Shown piece after piece: positions 18,899 through 26,667 of a stretch of DNA of 64,000 nucleotides (positions are counted from its first letter, which is position 1; the number at the start of each line of letters is the position of its first letter). A model generated the notes under the pieces. It was not told the origin of the DNA and ran no database searches. It saw only the letters and a list, made by a program, of their open reading frames with translations. Position numbers and translations under genes: made by a program. The DNA is taken from NCBI GenBank assembly GCA_035570235.1, contig DATMML010000042.1, positions 124,001 through 188,000 of the forward strand, given 5' to 3'. This stretch comes from Vicinamibacteria bacterium (GTDB lineage: Bacteria; Acidobacteriota; Vicinamibacteria; Fen-336).

Positions 18899-19443
18899 GG
18901 AGCCTCCCCCGTCGGCGGGCGCCCGGGGGCCGCCGCCTCCTGGAGGTAGGTCTCCTTGTACTCGATGTAGTTGTCCGCGGAGCGGCGCAGGCTCTCCCGC
19001 TCCCCGGCGGTGAGGTCGCGCCGGATCCGGGCGGGCAAGCCCATGACCAGCTGGCGGGGCGGGATCTTCATCCGCTCCGGGACCAGGGTGCCCGCGGCGA
19101 TGATGCACTCCTCCCCCACTTCGGCGTCGTTCAGTATCGTGGCCCCCATGCCGATGAGGCAGCGGGGACCGATCGTGCAGCCGTGCAGGGTGACGGAGTG
19201 GCCCACCGTCACATGGTCGCCGATCAGGGTGGGATGGTCGGCCCGGAAGACGTGCACCACGCAGTTGTCCTGGACGTTCGTGCCCACTCCGATGCGGATC
19301 AGGTTCACGTCCCCCCGGATCACGGCGTTCATCCAGACGCTGGCGTGATCGCCGAGCTCCACCTGGCCGATCACCTGCGCGGAGACGTCCACGTACACGC
19401 GCTCCCCCAACCTCGGCCAAACGCCCCGATAAGCACGGATCAT
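18895..19443 (-). CDS. Gamma-carbonic-anhydrase family hexapeptide-repeat protein
   Basis: The 182-residue protein is a left-handed beta-helix of hexapeptide repeats (IGVGTNV, IGDHVTVG, IGPRCLIGMG) with the family residues VIRGDVN, QDNCVVHV and GHSVTLHG that supply zinc-binding histidines. Members include YrdA, PaaY and true gamma-carbonic anhydrases; activity varies, so carbonic anhydrase function is possible but unproven. It leads an operon with hisS and aspS and has a convincing promoter just upstream. Confidence 0.93.
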   Translation of the reverse strand: MIRAYRGVWPRLGERVYVDVSAQVIGQVELGDHASVWMNAVIRGDVNLIRIGVGTNVQDNCVVHVFRADHPTLIGDHVTVGHSVTLHGCTIGPRCLIGMGATILNDAEVGEECIIAAGTLVPERMKIPPRQLVMGLPARIRRDLTAGERESLRRSADNYIEYKETYLQEAAAPGRPPTGEAP

Positions 19444-19464
19444 CCTCGGCCCCGCAAAAGCGGC

Positions 19465-19494
19465 AGTCTAGCAGACGGCCGCGGGGGGCGGCAA
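19465..19494 (-). promoter_or_regulatory. Sigma-70-like promoter for gammaCA-hisS-aspS
   Basis: On the minus strand TTGCCG (19494-19489) and TAGACT (19470-19465) are spaced by 18 bases. The -10 box ends 21 bases before the ATG at 19443. Confidence 0.55.
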
Positions 19495-19541
19495 TGCGCG
19501 GGCGCTGGGCGACGGCGGCGGACCGGGCTTAAGATCAAGGC

Positions 19542-21005
19542 ATGGGTCGCGGGACGCCGGTCCCCCGACGCGCGTTCCTGGGCACGCTCTTGCGCGCGGG
19601 CGTGGCTCTGCCCGCGGTGGGGCGGTTGGGCTGGCCCCTGCCCCGGGCGGCCGCGACAAAGTACCTGACCGCCCTCCGCCCTCCGGGGCCCGACCCCGCC
19701 CGGCGCTGGCGCGGCGACTCCTCGCTCGCCGCCGCCCTGCGGGCCGGGGAGCCTCTGCCCCGCCCCGAATTCCACCGCACCGAGGCGGAAGCGCCTCTGG
19801 GCCCGGGCCTGGCCGGGCGGTTTGCCGACCTGAAGCGCCACTTCATCTTCGAGTACTACCCGTGGTACGGGGGACCCCCGACCTACCTTCACTGGGACTA
19901 CCTGGACCGCCATCCCCCGCTCGACCTCGCTTCCCACTACGTCCCCCGCCTGGGGCCCTACGATGTGGGCTCGCGGGCCGTGGTCGAGCAGCAGGCGCGT
20001 TGGATCAACGAGGCGGGGGTGGGCGCGATCGCCCTCTCCTGGTGGGGCCGCGGCAGCTACGAGGATAGGGCCGTGCCTCTGATCATGGATGTCATGGGGG
20101 ATCACGACATCAAGGTCACCTTCGCCCTCGAGTCCTACACCGAGGAGCGCGGGCGCCGTTTCGCCGACGACATCCTCTACCTGCTGGGCGAGTACGGGGA
20201 GAAGCGGGGCTGGGATGCCTTCCTCCTCCCTCGGAACGAGGACGGATCGGAGGGGCCCGTCTTCAAGGGCTTCCGCTGCATCCTTCCCCCCACCAGCACG
20301 GACTGCCACGGGCTCACGAGCCCGGTCCCCGACTACACGCCGGACGCGGTCTGGCGCGAGCAGACCGACCGCCTCCGCAACACTCTCAAGGGCGACTTCC
20401 CCCACCTCACGCTCCTCGCGGACTCCCTGGAGTTCAAGCGCACCCCCGACTCCGGCTTCGACGGGATCGGCATCTACGACAACTTCATCGGTCCCGAGAA
20501 GTACGCCGGCTACGCGGGGGGCGCGTCGCAGGCCGGGCTCATCTTCTCGTTCAACGTGAACCCCGGCTACGACCAGATCGAACCGCGCGTCGTGGAGGCG
20601 GGCTCTTGCTACGCCCCCCGGCCGTTCGCCCCCGCCAGCGACGGGCTCGACTGGTCCCGGGCCGAGGACCGCGAGCGGGCGGCCGGGCTCGCGGAGGAGA
20701 GGATCCGGGCCTCCTTTGACGCCACCCTTGCCGTGCAGACCGACCCCGCCCTCACCAATGCCCGGCGGGGCGTGCTCTTCGTCTACATCAACTCCTTCAA
20801 CGAGTGGCACGAGGGCCACGCGCTCGAGCCCATGATGGATGCCGCCGACCTCTTGCCCGAGGAGCGCGCGCTCGGCTATCACAACCCCGCCCGGGGCGGC
20901 TACCGCCTGGACGCTCTGGCGGAGCGGATGCGCTCGCTGACCCGGCCCCCCGCGAGCCGCCCCCGGACCCCCGGGTTGCTCCGGCCGGGGGGGCCCCCGC
21001 CCTAG
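19542..21005 (+). CDS. Secreted GH99-like (endo-alpha-mannosidase family) protein
   Basis: The 487-residue protein starts with a twin-arginine-like signal (PRRAFLGTLL) and a hydrophobic stretch, suggesting export of a folded enzyme. The main domain resembles glycoside hydrolase family 99 and the related WbsX-type proteins: FEYYPWYGGP, GAIALSWWGRGS, FALESYTEER, and YINSFNEWHEG near residue 415. GH99 enzymes cut alpha-mannosides inside a chain. The acidic residues fit a glycosidase, but the substrate is unknown. A TAAGAT -10-like box lies 6 bases before the ATG. It is convergent with the SGNH hydrolase. Confidence 0.85.
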   Translation: MGRGTPVPRRAFLGTLLRAGVALPAVGRLGWPLPRAAATKYLTALRPPGPDPARRWRGDSSLAAALRAGEPLPRPEFHRTEAEAPLGPGLAGRFADLKRHFIFEYYPWYGGPPTYLHWDYLDRHPPLDLASHYVPRLGPYDVGSRAVVEQQARWINEAGVGAIALSWWGRGSYEDRAVPLIMDVMGDHDIKVTFALESYTEERGRRFADDILYLLGEYGEKRGWDAFLLPRNEDGSEGPVFKGFRCILPPTSTDCHGLTSPVPDYTPDAVWREQTDRLRNTLKGDFPHLTLLADSLEFKRTPDSGFDGIGIYDNFIGPEKYAGYAGGASQAGLIFSFNVNPGYDQIEPRVVEAGSCYAPRPFAPASDGLDWSRAEDRERAAGLAEERIRASFDATLAVQTDPALTNARRGVLFVYINSFNEWHEGHALEPMMDAADLLPEERALGYHNPARGGYRLDALAERMRSLTRPPASRPRTPGLLRPGGPPP

Positions 21006-21041
21006 GCGCGCCCGCGGGGCCGGCCTCGGGTTCCCCTCCCA

Positions 21042-22130
21042 TCAGTAGCCGCGCACGGAGGGGAAGTCTGTCTTCCGGTAACCCGTACAGCGGCCCCGCA
21101 GAAGATCGGGCGCGCACGGCCAGCCCGTCCCGCAGATCGCCTCCGCGATCGCGTGGGCGGCCACGCCGTGGCCCATCGGGTTCGGGTGCACGACGTCCAC
21201 GCGCAGGTCCCAGACGTCGTAGGCCTCATAGCAGTCGAGGAGATCGACGACGGCCAGCCCGGAGGCCCGGGCGGCGGCGGCCACGACCCGGTGGAGGTCC
21301 CGGTGGGGATAAGCGGGAAAGCGGTTGCCGAAGACGGGGAAGATGGCGACGAGGCCGGGGATGCCTCCCCCGCTCTTGAGGATGGCGGCCAGGGTGGAGA
21401 ATCGGTCCTCCAGCGCCTTGCCCTGCTCGCTCACCGCCTGCTCGTAGAGGGGGCCGCGCAGGGGGTTCCGCGCATGGACGTAGCTCCGCCTGGCCTCCAG
21501 CTCGGCCAGCCGGTACTCCAGCCAGGAAAAGAACCGTGAGCGCTCGAGCAGCAGCTCGAGGGTCCGCCCGGGAAGGGTGCGGGTCCGGTTCGAACGGTCC
21601 AAGGTGAGGCCGTACTCGTAGGAGAAGATCCCCTCCAGGTCGTTCAAGCAGAAAGCGACGAGCACGAGGTCGGGCGAGAAGCGGAGCGCCTTCACGCGCA
21701 GCGTCTCGATCTCCTGGTCCAGGTTGTAGCCGGGCACGCCGAAATTCAGGACCTCCACCCGCCCCCCCCCGTCCAGCAAGTGCTCGAGGCGCCGGGGGAA
21801 GGCGTCGGCCTCCGACACCCAGTAGCCGAAGGCGATGGAATCCCCGAGCACGGCGATGCGGCGGACCCCCGGGGCCTTGGCCTCGCTCACTTCCGGGTTG
21901 CGCATGCCGGAGGCGTTGATCCGGTATTCCACCTCCGACTGCACGGTCGAGCCCGGCTTGAGCTCGAACTGCAGGCGCGGATCGGGGCTGCGCCGGACGG
22001 TGCCGCGGTTGATCTGGACGGTGCCTACGGAGACGCCCACGAGTCGGAAGCCCACTTCCAAGGCGAGAAGGGTGGTGAGGAGGCTCCCCGCGGCGAGGCC
22101 CAGGGAGGGCAGGAGGCGGCGGGAGGCCAT
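21042..22130 (-). CDS. Membrane-anchored SGNH/GDSL-family hydrolase
   Basis: The 362-residue protein has an N-terminal hydrophobic segment (LGLAAGSLLTTLLALEVG) that anchors or exports it, then an SGNH domain: block I AVLGDSIAFG, a Gly-containing block GVPGYN, block III FCLNDLEG and block V DVVHPNPMGH. Such enzymes are esterases, often acting on acyl groups of cell-envelope glycans. The ATG at 22130 starts the signal sequence; the longer open frame to 22496 lies under the divergent P5C dehydrogenase gene and is not used. A TATACT box lies 8 bases upstream of the ATG. Confidence 0.9.
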   Translation of the reverse strand: MASRRLLPSLGLAAGSLLTTLLALEVGFRLVGVSVGTVQINRGTVRRSPDPRLQFELKPGSTVQSEVEYRINASGMRNPEVSEAKAPGVRRIAVLGDSIAFGYWVSEADAFPRRLEHLLDGGGRVEVLNFGVPGYNLDQEIETLRVKALRFSPDLVLVAFCLNDLEGIFSYEYGLTLDRSNRTRTLPGRTLELLLERSRFFSWLEYRLAELEARRSYVHARNPLRGPLYEQAVSEQGKALEDRFSTLAAILKSGGGIPGLVAIFPVFGNRFPAYPHRDLHRVVAAAARASGLAVVDLLDCYEAYDVWDLRVDVVHPNPMGHGVAAHAIAEAICGTGWPCAPDLLRGRCTGYRKTDFPSVRGY

Positions 22131-22138
22131 GTCGCCCG

Positions 22139-22144
22139 AGTATA
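22139..22144 (-). promoter_or_regulatory. Candidate -10 box, near-leaderless start of the SGNH gene
   Basis: TATACT on the minus strand ends 8 bases before the ATG at 22130. The intervening bases contain no Shine-Dalgarno match. Confidence 0.4.
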
Positions 22145-22160
22145 GAGCGGCAGGGGCCGA

Positions 22161-22190
22161 TTGACCGCCCCGCCCGCCATCGGCTATCGT
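22161..22190 (+). promoter_or_regulatory. Sigma-70-like promoter for P5C dehydrogenase
   Basis: TTGACC (22161-22166) and TATCGT (22185-22190) are spaced by 18 bases, about 50 bases before the start codon. This would make a normal leadered transcript. Confidence 0.4.
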
Positions 22191-22241
22191 GCCGAGAAGG
22201 TCGGCCAAGCGGCTTTCTCTTTTTTCGGCAAGGAAATGCAA

Positions 22242-23900
22242 GTGTCCAACACGCCCTCGAACCCCCACCCTCCCGCCTTCAGCGGTATCCGGCGCGTGCC
22301 CCCGCCTGCGAACGAGCCCGTGAGGGCCTACGCCCCCGGCTCGCCCGAAAAGCGCGAGCTGAAGGCTCGGCTCAAGTCCATGGCCGAGGAACGGCTCGAG
22401 ATTCCCCTTGTCATCGGGGGCAAGGAGGTGCGCAGCGGCGACAAGGCGCAGGCGGTGATGCCCCACAACCACCGCCACGTGCTGGCCGATTGGCACCGAG
22501 CCTCACGCGAGCACGTGCTTCAGGCCGTCGAAGCCGCCCGCCTGGCGCGGCAGGACTGGGGGAGCTGGGCCTGGGAGGACCGGGCGGCCGTTTTCCTGAG
22601 AGCGGCCGAGCTCTTGGCCACCTCCGCGCGGGCCACCGTCAACGCCGCCACCATGCTCGGCCAGTCCAAGACCGTCTTCCAAGCCGAGATCGACGCCGCC
22701 TGCGAGCTCACCGACTTCTGGCGCTTCAACCCCCACTACGCCCAGGAGCTCTACGCCGAGCAACCCCTCTCCGACCACGCCATGTGGAACCAGCTCGACT
22801 ACCGGCCGCTCGAGGGGTTCGTCTACGCCATCACCCCCTTCAACTTCACGGCCATCGGCGGCAACCTTCCCACCTCCCCCGCCCTGATGGGGAACACCGT
22901 GGTCTGGAAGCCGGCCTCCTCGGCCATCCCCAGCGCTTACGCCGTCCTCCGCGTGCTGGAGGAGGCAGGTCTGCCCCCGGGGGTCATCAACTTCGTGCCC
23001 GGTGACGCGGTCATGATCTCCGACACCGTGCTCTCCCATCGCGACCTGGCGGGGGTGCATTTCACGGGCAGCACCGACGTCTTCAACCGCATGTGGAAGA
23101 CGATCGGGGCCAACATGGCCGGCTACCGCTCCTACCCGCGCATCGTGGGCGAGACGGGCGGCAAGGACTTCATCGTGGCCCACGCCTCCGCCGATCCGGC
23201 GGCCCTGGCCGTGGCCATCGCGCGGGGAGGCTTCGAATACCAGGGCCAGAAATGCTCCGCGGCCAGCCGCGTCTACGTGCCGAAGTCGATCTGGAAGGAC
23301 GTCCGCGACCGCACCGCCGCCATCATGGCGGACATCCGGATGGGAGACGTGGCGGACTTCCGGAACTTCATGGGCGCCGTCATCGACCGCCGGGCCTTCG
23401 ACAAGATCGGGGAGTACCTCGGGGACGCCCGCGGGAACGCGCGCATCGTCGCCGGCGGGGGCGCGAACCCCGAGACCGGCTACTTCATCGAACCCACGCT
23501 GGTGGAGACCAGCGATCCGGCCTACCGGCTGCTGCGCGAGGAGATCTTTGGCCCCGTGGTCACCGCCCTCCCCTACGACGACGAGAAGTGGGAGGACACG
23601 CTGCGGATCGTGGACGAGACCTCTCCTTACGCGCTGACGGGGGCGGTCTTCGCCCGTGACCGCTCGGCCATCCGCGCGGCCTCGGTCACTCTGCGCAACG
23701 CGGCCGGAAACTTCTACGTCAACGACAAGCCCACGGGGGCGGTGGTGGGCCAGCAACCCTTCGGGGGGGCGCGGGGCTCGGGCACCAACGACAAGGCCGG
23801 TTCCAAGCTCAACCTGATGCGCTGGGTGAGCGCGCGGGTGATCAAGGAGACCTTCAACCCGCCCCGCGACTACCGCTACCCGTTCATGGCCGAGGAGTAG
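22242..23900 (+). CDS. 1-pyrroline-5-carboxylate dehydrogenase
   Basis: This NAD-dependent aldehyde dehydrogenase oxidises glutamate semialdehyde/P5C to glutamate, the last step of proline and ornithine catabolism. It is the monofunctional type, similar to the mitochondrial enzyme (about 550 residues), with TPFNFTAIGG, VGETGGKDF (general-base Glu) and the catalytic Cys in GQKCSAASR. Starts: AAGGA at 22230-22234 is 7 bases from the GTG at 22242 but only 1 base from the in-frame ATG at 22236, so the GTG is favoured; an even earlier start at 22161 is unlikely. No proline dehydrogenase gene is nearby. Its 3' end overlaps the convergent peptidase gene by 17 bases. Confidence 0.95.
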   Translation: MSNTPSNPHPPAFSGIRRVPPPANEPVRAYAPGSPEKRELKARLKSMAEERLEIPLVIGGKEVRSGDKAQAVMPHNHRHVLADWHRASREHVLQAVEAARLARQDWGSWAWEDRAAVFLRAAELLATSARATVNAATMLGQSKTVFQAEIDAACELTDFWRFNPHYAQELYAEQPLSDHAMWNQLDYRPLEGFVYAITPFNFTAIGGNLPTSPALMGNTVVWKPASSAIPSAYAVLRVLEEAGLPPGVINFVPGDAVMISDTVLSHRDLAGVHFTGSTDVFNRMWKTIGANMAGYRSYPRIVGETGGKDFIVAHASADPAALAVAIARGGFEYQGQKCSAASRVYVPKSIWKDVRDRTAAIMADIRMGDVADFRNFMGAVIDRRAFDKIGEYLGDARGNARIVAGGGANPETGYFIEPTLVETSDPAYRLLREEIFGPVVTALPYDDEKWEDTLRIVDETSPYALTGAVFARDRSAIRAASVTLRNAAGNFYVNDKPTGAVVGQQPFGGARGSGTNDKAGSKLNLMRWVSARVIKETFNPPRDYRYPFMAEE

Positions 23901-25290
23901 GACCCCGCGTGATCGCCCGCCGGAGGCCGGCCAGGGGGGCGTCGTCGTCGAAGTCGACCTTTCCCGCGTGCACCACCAGGCCCAGCCGCTTCCAGAGGCC
24001 GGCCAGGTCGAGGGCCGCCGGTCGCGGTCCCAGGCGAGCGTAGAGCTCGCGGAGCACGGAGCCCCCCACCGCCCCATCGGCCGCGTCCAGCGTGCGCCCC
24101 AGGCTCCAGCGGGTGGAGATGCTGCCCCCCCCCGCCAAGACCGCCTTGAGCGCGTCGTCCAGGCTCCGCTCGCCGTGGGTGCGCTCGCGAATCGCCACAT
24201 CCGCGAAGAGGCAGAAGAGGGCGCCCCCCCAATAGGTCCGGCCCCAGGTGTGCGTGCGGTCCAGTCCGCGGTCCCCCTCCGCGGGCAGGCCGTTGGGCAT
24301 CCCCTCCACGAAGCCCCTCCACACCTCCTCCGCGGCCAGCGTGCCCATCCGGGCCCGGGCGATCGGCTCCACGTAGGTGGCGATCCCCTCCTCGAGCCAG
24401 CGGTGGGCGTAGTCCAGGTTGGGCAGGGCCAGGTGGACCATCTCGTGGGTGAGCATCCAGTCGCGTTCCAGGTCCCTCTCCCCCGCTCCCTTCCCTACCC
24501 GCACCCGGATGGAGGCCCCCCCGTTCCCCATGGTGAGGCCGCCGCCGATCCCCCCCCGGCCCCCGGCGAGCACGAGCACGAGGACACGGGGGACGGGGAG
24601 GCGCCCGTAGAAGGAGGCCACCGCGCGAGCCGCGCTCCCCACCCAGCCCAGGAGGGCGGCCCCGGAAACGGAGAGCTCGCCGGGAGAGACCGCCACCAGC
24701 ACCGTGCCGCCGGGCACCTCGATCTGGTCCGTCTGCAAGGGGCCGAAAGCAGCGGAGGGGGGGCTCTCCAGATCCTCGCCCCCGAGCTCGTAGGTGTCGA
24801 GGGAGCCCGCGGACGGAAAGACTCCGGTCACGAAGGCGACGCCCTCGGGGGTGCGGACGCGAAAGCGGCAGCGTAGCCGCGCGGCGTCCCCCGCGGGGAC
24901 AAGGAGCCAAGAGGAGGGCGGAGAGACAAACACCCCCCGGTACTCCAGGGCGGAGTCGGCGCTCCGCTCCTCGCGGGCGGCCTCCGCGAGCAGGAAGCGG
25001 TAGCGAACGTGGCACGCACCGGAGGCACACGCGCGGGGGTGGAACACCTCCCCCCGCTCGGGAACGGCCCGCCACGCGCCGTCCTCCTCGGCCTCCACCT
25101 CCCGAAGGAAGCCGCCAAGACCCGCACCGAGCGCGAGGTCCTCCCCCCTGCGGGAGGGCAGACGAGCCTCGATCTGCAGCTCTCGGGCCCCTTCCCCGAC
25201 CCGCACCTCGTAATCGCAAACGGGGAGGGGCGCGGGCGGCAGCGCGGAAAAGGCCCCCGCGACGGCCGCCACCGCGACGCCCATCCGCAA
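23884..25290 (-). CDS. Exported zinc metallopeptidase-like protein (HExxH)
   Basis: The 468-residue protein has a short N-terminal hydrophobic signal and a beta-rich N-terminal half. A gluzincin active site follows, HEMVH at residues 282-286 with the third ligand probably a Glu in RWLEEGIATY about 14 residues later. That spacing fits MA-clan peptidases such as the M61-like or Peptidase_MA groups. It could be an aminopeptidase, but the substrate is unknown. It starts 3 bases after the yetF-like stop codon and is probably co-transcribed with it. Confidence 0.82.
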   Translation of the reverse strand: MRMGVAVAAVAGAFSALPPAPLPVCDYEVRVGEGARELQIEARLPSRRGEDLALGAGLGGFLREVEAEEDGAWRAVPERGEVFHPRACASGACHVRYRFLLAEAAREERSADSALEYRGVFVSPPSSWLLVPAGDAARLRCRFRVRTPEGVAFVTGVFPSAGSLDTYELGGEDLESPPSAAFGPLQTDQIEVPGGTVLVAVSPGELSVSGAALLGWVGSAARAVASFYGRLPVPRVLVLVLAGGRGGIGGGLTMGNGGASIRVRVGKGAGERDLERDWMLTHEMVHLALPNLDYAHRWLEEGIATYVEPIARARMGTLAAEEVWRGFVEGMPNGLPAEGDRGLDRTHTWGRTYWGGALFCLFADVAIRERTHGERSLDDALKAVLAGGGSISTRWSLGRTLDAADGAVGGSVLRELYARLGPRPAALDLAGLWKRLGLVVHAGKVDFDDDAPLAGLRRAITRGPTPRP

Positions 25291-25293
25291 GAT

Positions 25294-25791
25294 CTAAGCC
25301 TCGGCCCTCTCCACCTTCTCGGGGGTGTTGATGACGGAGATGGTCCCGTCCACCTCCAGGACCGCCAGTCGGCAGTCATGGATGCAGGGACACCCGCTCT
25401 CCCGGAGGGCTTGGAGCACGTCCTCGTGGGTGAGGCGCTCCGCGGCCAGGGCCTCCTCGTGGAGCTCGCCCTTATAGATGAGGATGCGGGCCCGGCCCCG
25501 GATCAGCCGCTCGATCCGGCGGCTCTTGGCGGCCAGGCGTCCGAGCAGGAAGTTGACGATGAGGAGCACGCCGGCCGCGGTCAGGCCCCCTACGAGGGAG
25601 GTGTCGGGGCCGACCATGGCATTCTGGACCGCGTTGGCGATGAGCAGGATCAGGGCGAAGTCGAAGGGGGCAAGCTGACCCACCTCGCGCTTCCCGGCCA
25701 GTCGGAAGCCGACCAGGATGAAGAGGTAGACCACGAGGGTCCGGAGCACAATCATTCCCATCTGGTCGGGGGAGGCGAGCAAGGAATCCAT
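25294..25791 (-). CDS. YetF/DUF421-family membrane protein
   Basis: The 165-residue protein has about three N-terminal membrane segments, starting with VLRTLVVYLFILVGFRLAGKREVGQL, and a cytoplasmic C-terminal domain with the family signature RPRILIYKGEL-like (here RARILIYKGEL). Function is unknown in most bacteria; family members are linked to stress and sporulation in Bacillus. A TACAAT box at 25802-25807 (minus strand) ends 10 bases before the ATG. Confidence 0.9.
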   Translation of the reverse strand: MDSLLASPDQMGMIVLRTLVVYLFILVGFRLAGKREVGQLAPFDFALILLIANAVQNAMVGPDTSLVGGLTAAGVLLIVNFLLGRLAAKSRRIERLIRGRARILIYKGELHEEALAAERLTHEDVLQALRESGCPCIHDCRLAVLEVDGTISVINTPEKVERAEA

Positions 25792-26108
25792 GAGAGCCCT
25801 TATTGTAGTCTCCGCCGCGCTCCCCGGGCTACCGGGGCGGGGGCAAAAACCCTAACCGCTGGCGCACCTCCCTGGACCGACCACAAGGGGTTGACGGCAA
25901 GCGGGCCCTCCGGTTATAAAGTCATGGGTTGAGTTTGGCCCTAGGGAGGGTGTGATCAAGACTTCGCTCGCCGTTTCCGGTGCCCGCCCCTCCCGAAGGT
26001 CCGGCCGCAACGCCCCCGCCTCTTCACTCCTGTCTCACGGCTCTCCCGCCCGCGGCACGGACTGCCTGTCCGCCGAGGCGGGCGTGGGAAGATCCGGGAG
26101 GACCGACG
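25792..26108. other. Intergenic region of 317 bases with divergent promoters
   Basis: This gap separates the yetF-like gene (minus) from the proline-rich exported protein gene (plus). It holds the TACAAT box for yetF, the strong plus-strand promoter at 25891-25920 and about 180 bases of leader. I see no tRNA, no recognisable riboswitch and no convincing small ORF in it. Confidence 0.6.
25891..25920 (+). promoter_or_regulatory. Strong sigma-70-like promoter with long 5' leader
   Basis: TTGACG (25891-25896) and TATAAA (25915-25920) are spaced by 18 bases. The predicted transcript start near 25927 gives a leader of roughly 180 bases before the ATG at 26109. Confidence 0.6.
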
Positions 26109-26657
26109 ATGCTGCGTAAGACGACGATGCTGATCATAGGGGTCTCACTCGCCCTTCCGGGCGTTCAGTGCGGAGGCTCCAGCCCCACCGCCCCGCCCGT
26201 CATCCAACCCACTCCAACCCCCGCCCCGGCACCCACACCGACCCCCGCCCCCGCCCCGACGCCTCCCCCCGGCTGCGTGCCCAACGGCGATTGTCCGGGC
26301 AATATGACCCCGGTGGCGCGGGCCATCCTGAGGCCCTACGCCCTCCTGGACCCGGGTGGGGGTCTCGTCTACCCCCCTCCCGGCCATGATCACGGTATCG
26401 TCACCCCCAACGTCCTGCTTAACTACACGATCCGCCTCGACGTGACGGGAAAAGACAAGGACGGCTACGAGACGAACGGGATCGGGGGCACCGGCGACGG
26501 GATCATCTGGTATTACTCCGACGCCAGCCTGATCGAGGAGGGCATCCAGTCGAACTGGCAGCGGAAGCTAAAGGCCTTGAAGCCGGGGCAACTCCGGGTG
26601 TTCGTGGTCTTCGACGGGATCGGCTCCAACGACCTGCTCATAACGCTCGGGCCGTAG
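26109..26657 (+). CDS. Small exported protein with Pro/Thr/Ala-rich linker
   Basis: The 182-residue protein has a hydrophobic N-terminal signal and a Cys at residue 21 (PGVQCGG). That lipobox is poor, with Gln before the Cys, so lipidation is uncertain. Residues 34-54 are a Pro-Thr-Ala repeat that looks like a flexible linker. The remaining 125 residues form an unknown domain rich in Gly and aromatic residues, starting with a Cys pair (GCVPNGDC). GGGAGG lies 7 bases before the ATG. No family recognised. Confidence 0.8.
   Translation: MLRKTTMLIIGVSLALPGVQCGGSSPTAPPVIQPTPTPAPAPTPTPAPAPTPPPGCVPNGDCPGNMTPVARAILRPYALLDPGGGLVYPPPGHDHGIVTPNVLLNYTIRLDVTGKDKDGYETNGIGGTGDGIIWYYSDASLIEEGIQSNWQRKLKALKPGQLRVFVVFDGIGSNDLLITLGP
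26208..26270 (+). repeat. Tandem Pro-Thr-Ala codon repeat
   Basis: About 63 bases encode alternating PTP and PAP units in two near-copies of TPTPAPAP. It is an intragenic low-complexity linker and a possible site of slippage. Confidence 0.8.
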
Positions 26658-26667
26658 GTGCCCCTTT

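Noticed and set aside
21593-21610. tRNA-like GGTTCGAA sequence
   Set aside because: It lies inside the SGNH hydrolase coding region, and no cloverleaf can be drawn around it. I found no tRNA anywhere in the window.
22161-22241. Upstream ATG-like start for P5C dehydrogenase at 22161
   Set aside because: It is a TTG inside the likely promoter -35 box, and the added residues do not look conserved. AAGGA favours the GTG at 22242.
26208-26270. Pro-Thr-Ala repeat as a mobile or CRISPR-like repeat
   Set aside because: The repeat is in frame inside a secreted protein and is a typical flexible linker.
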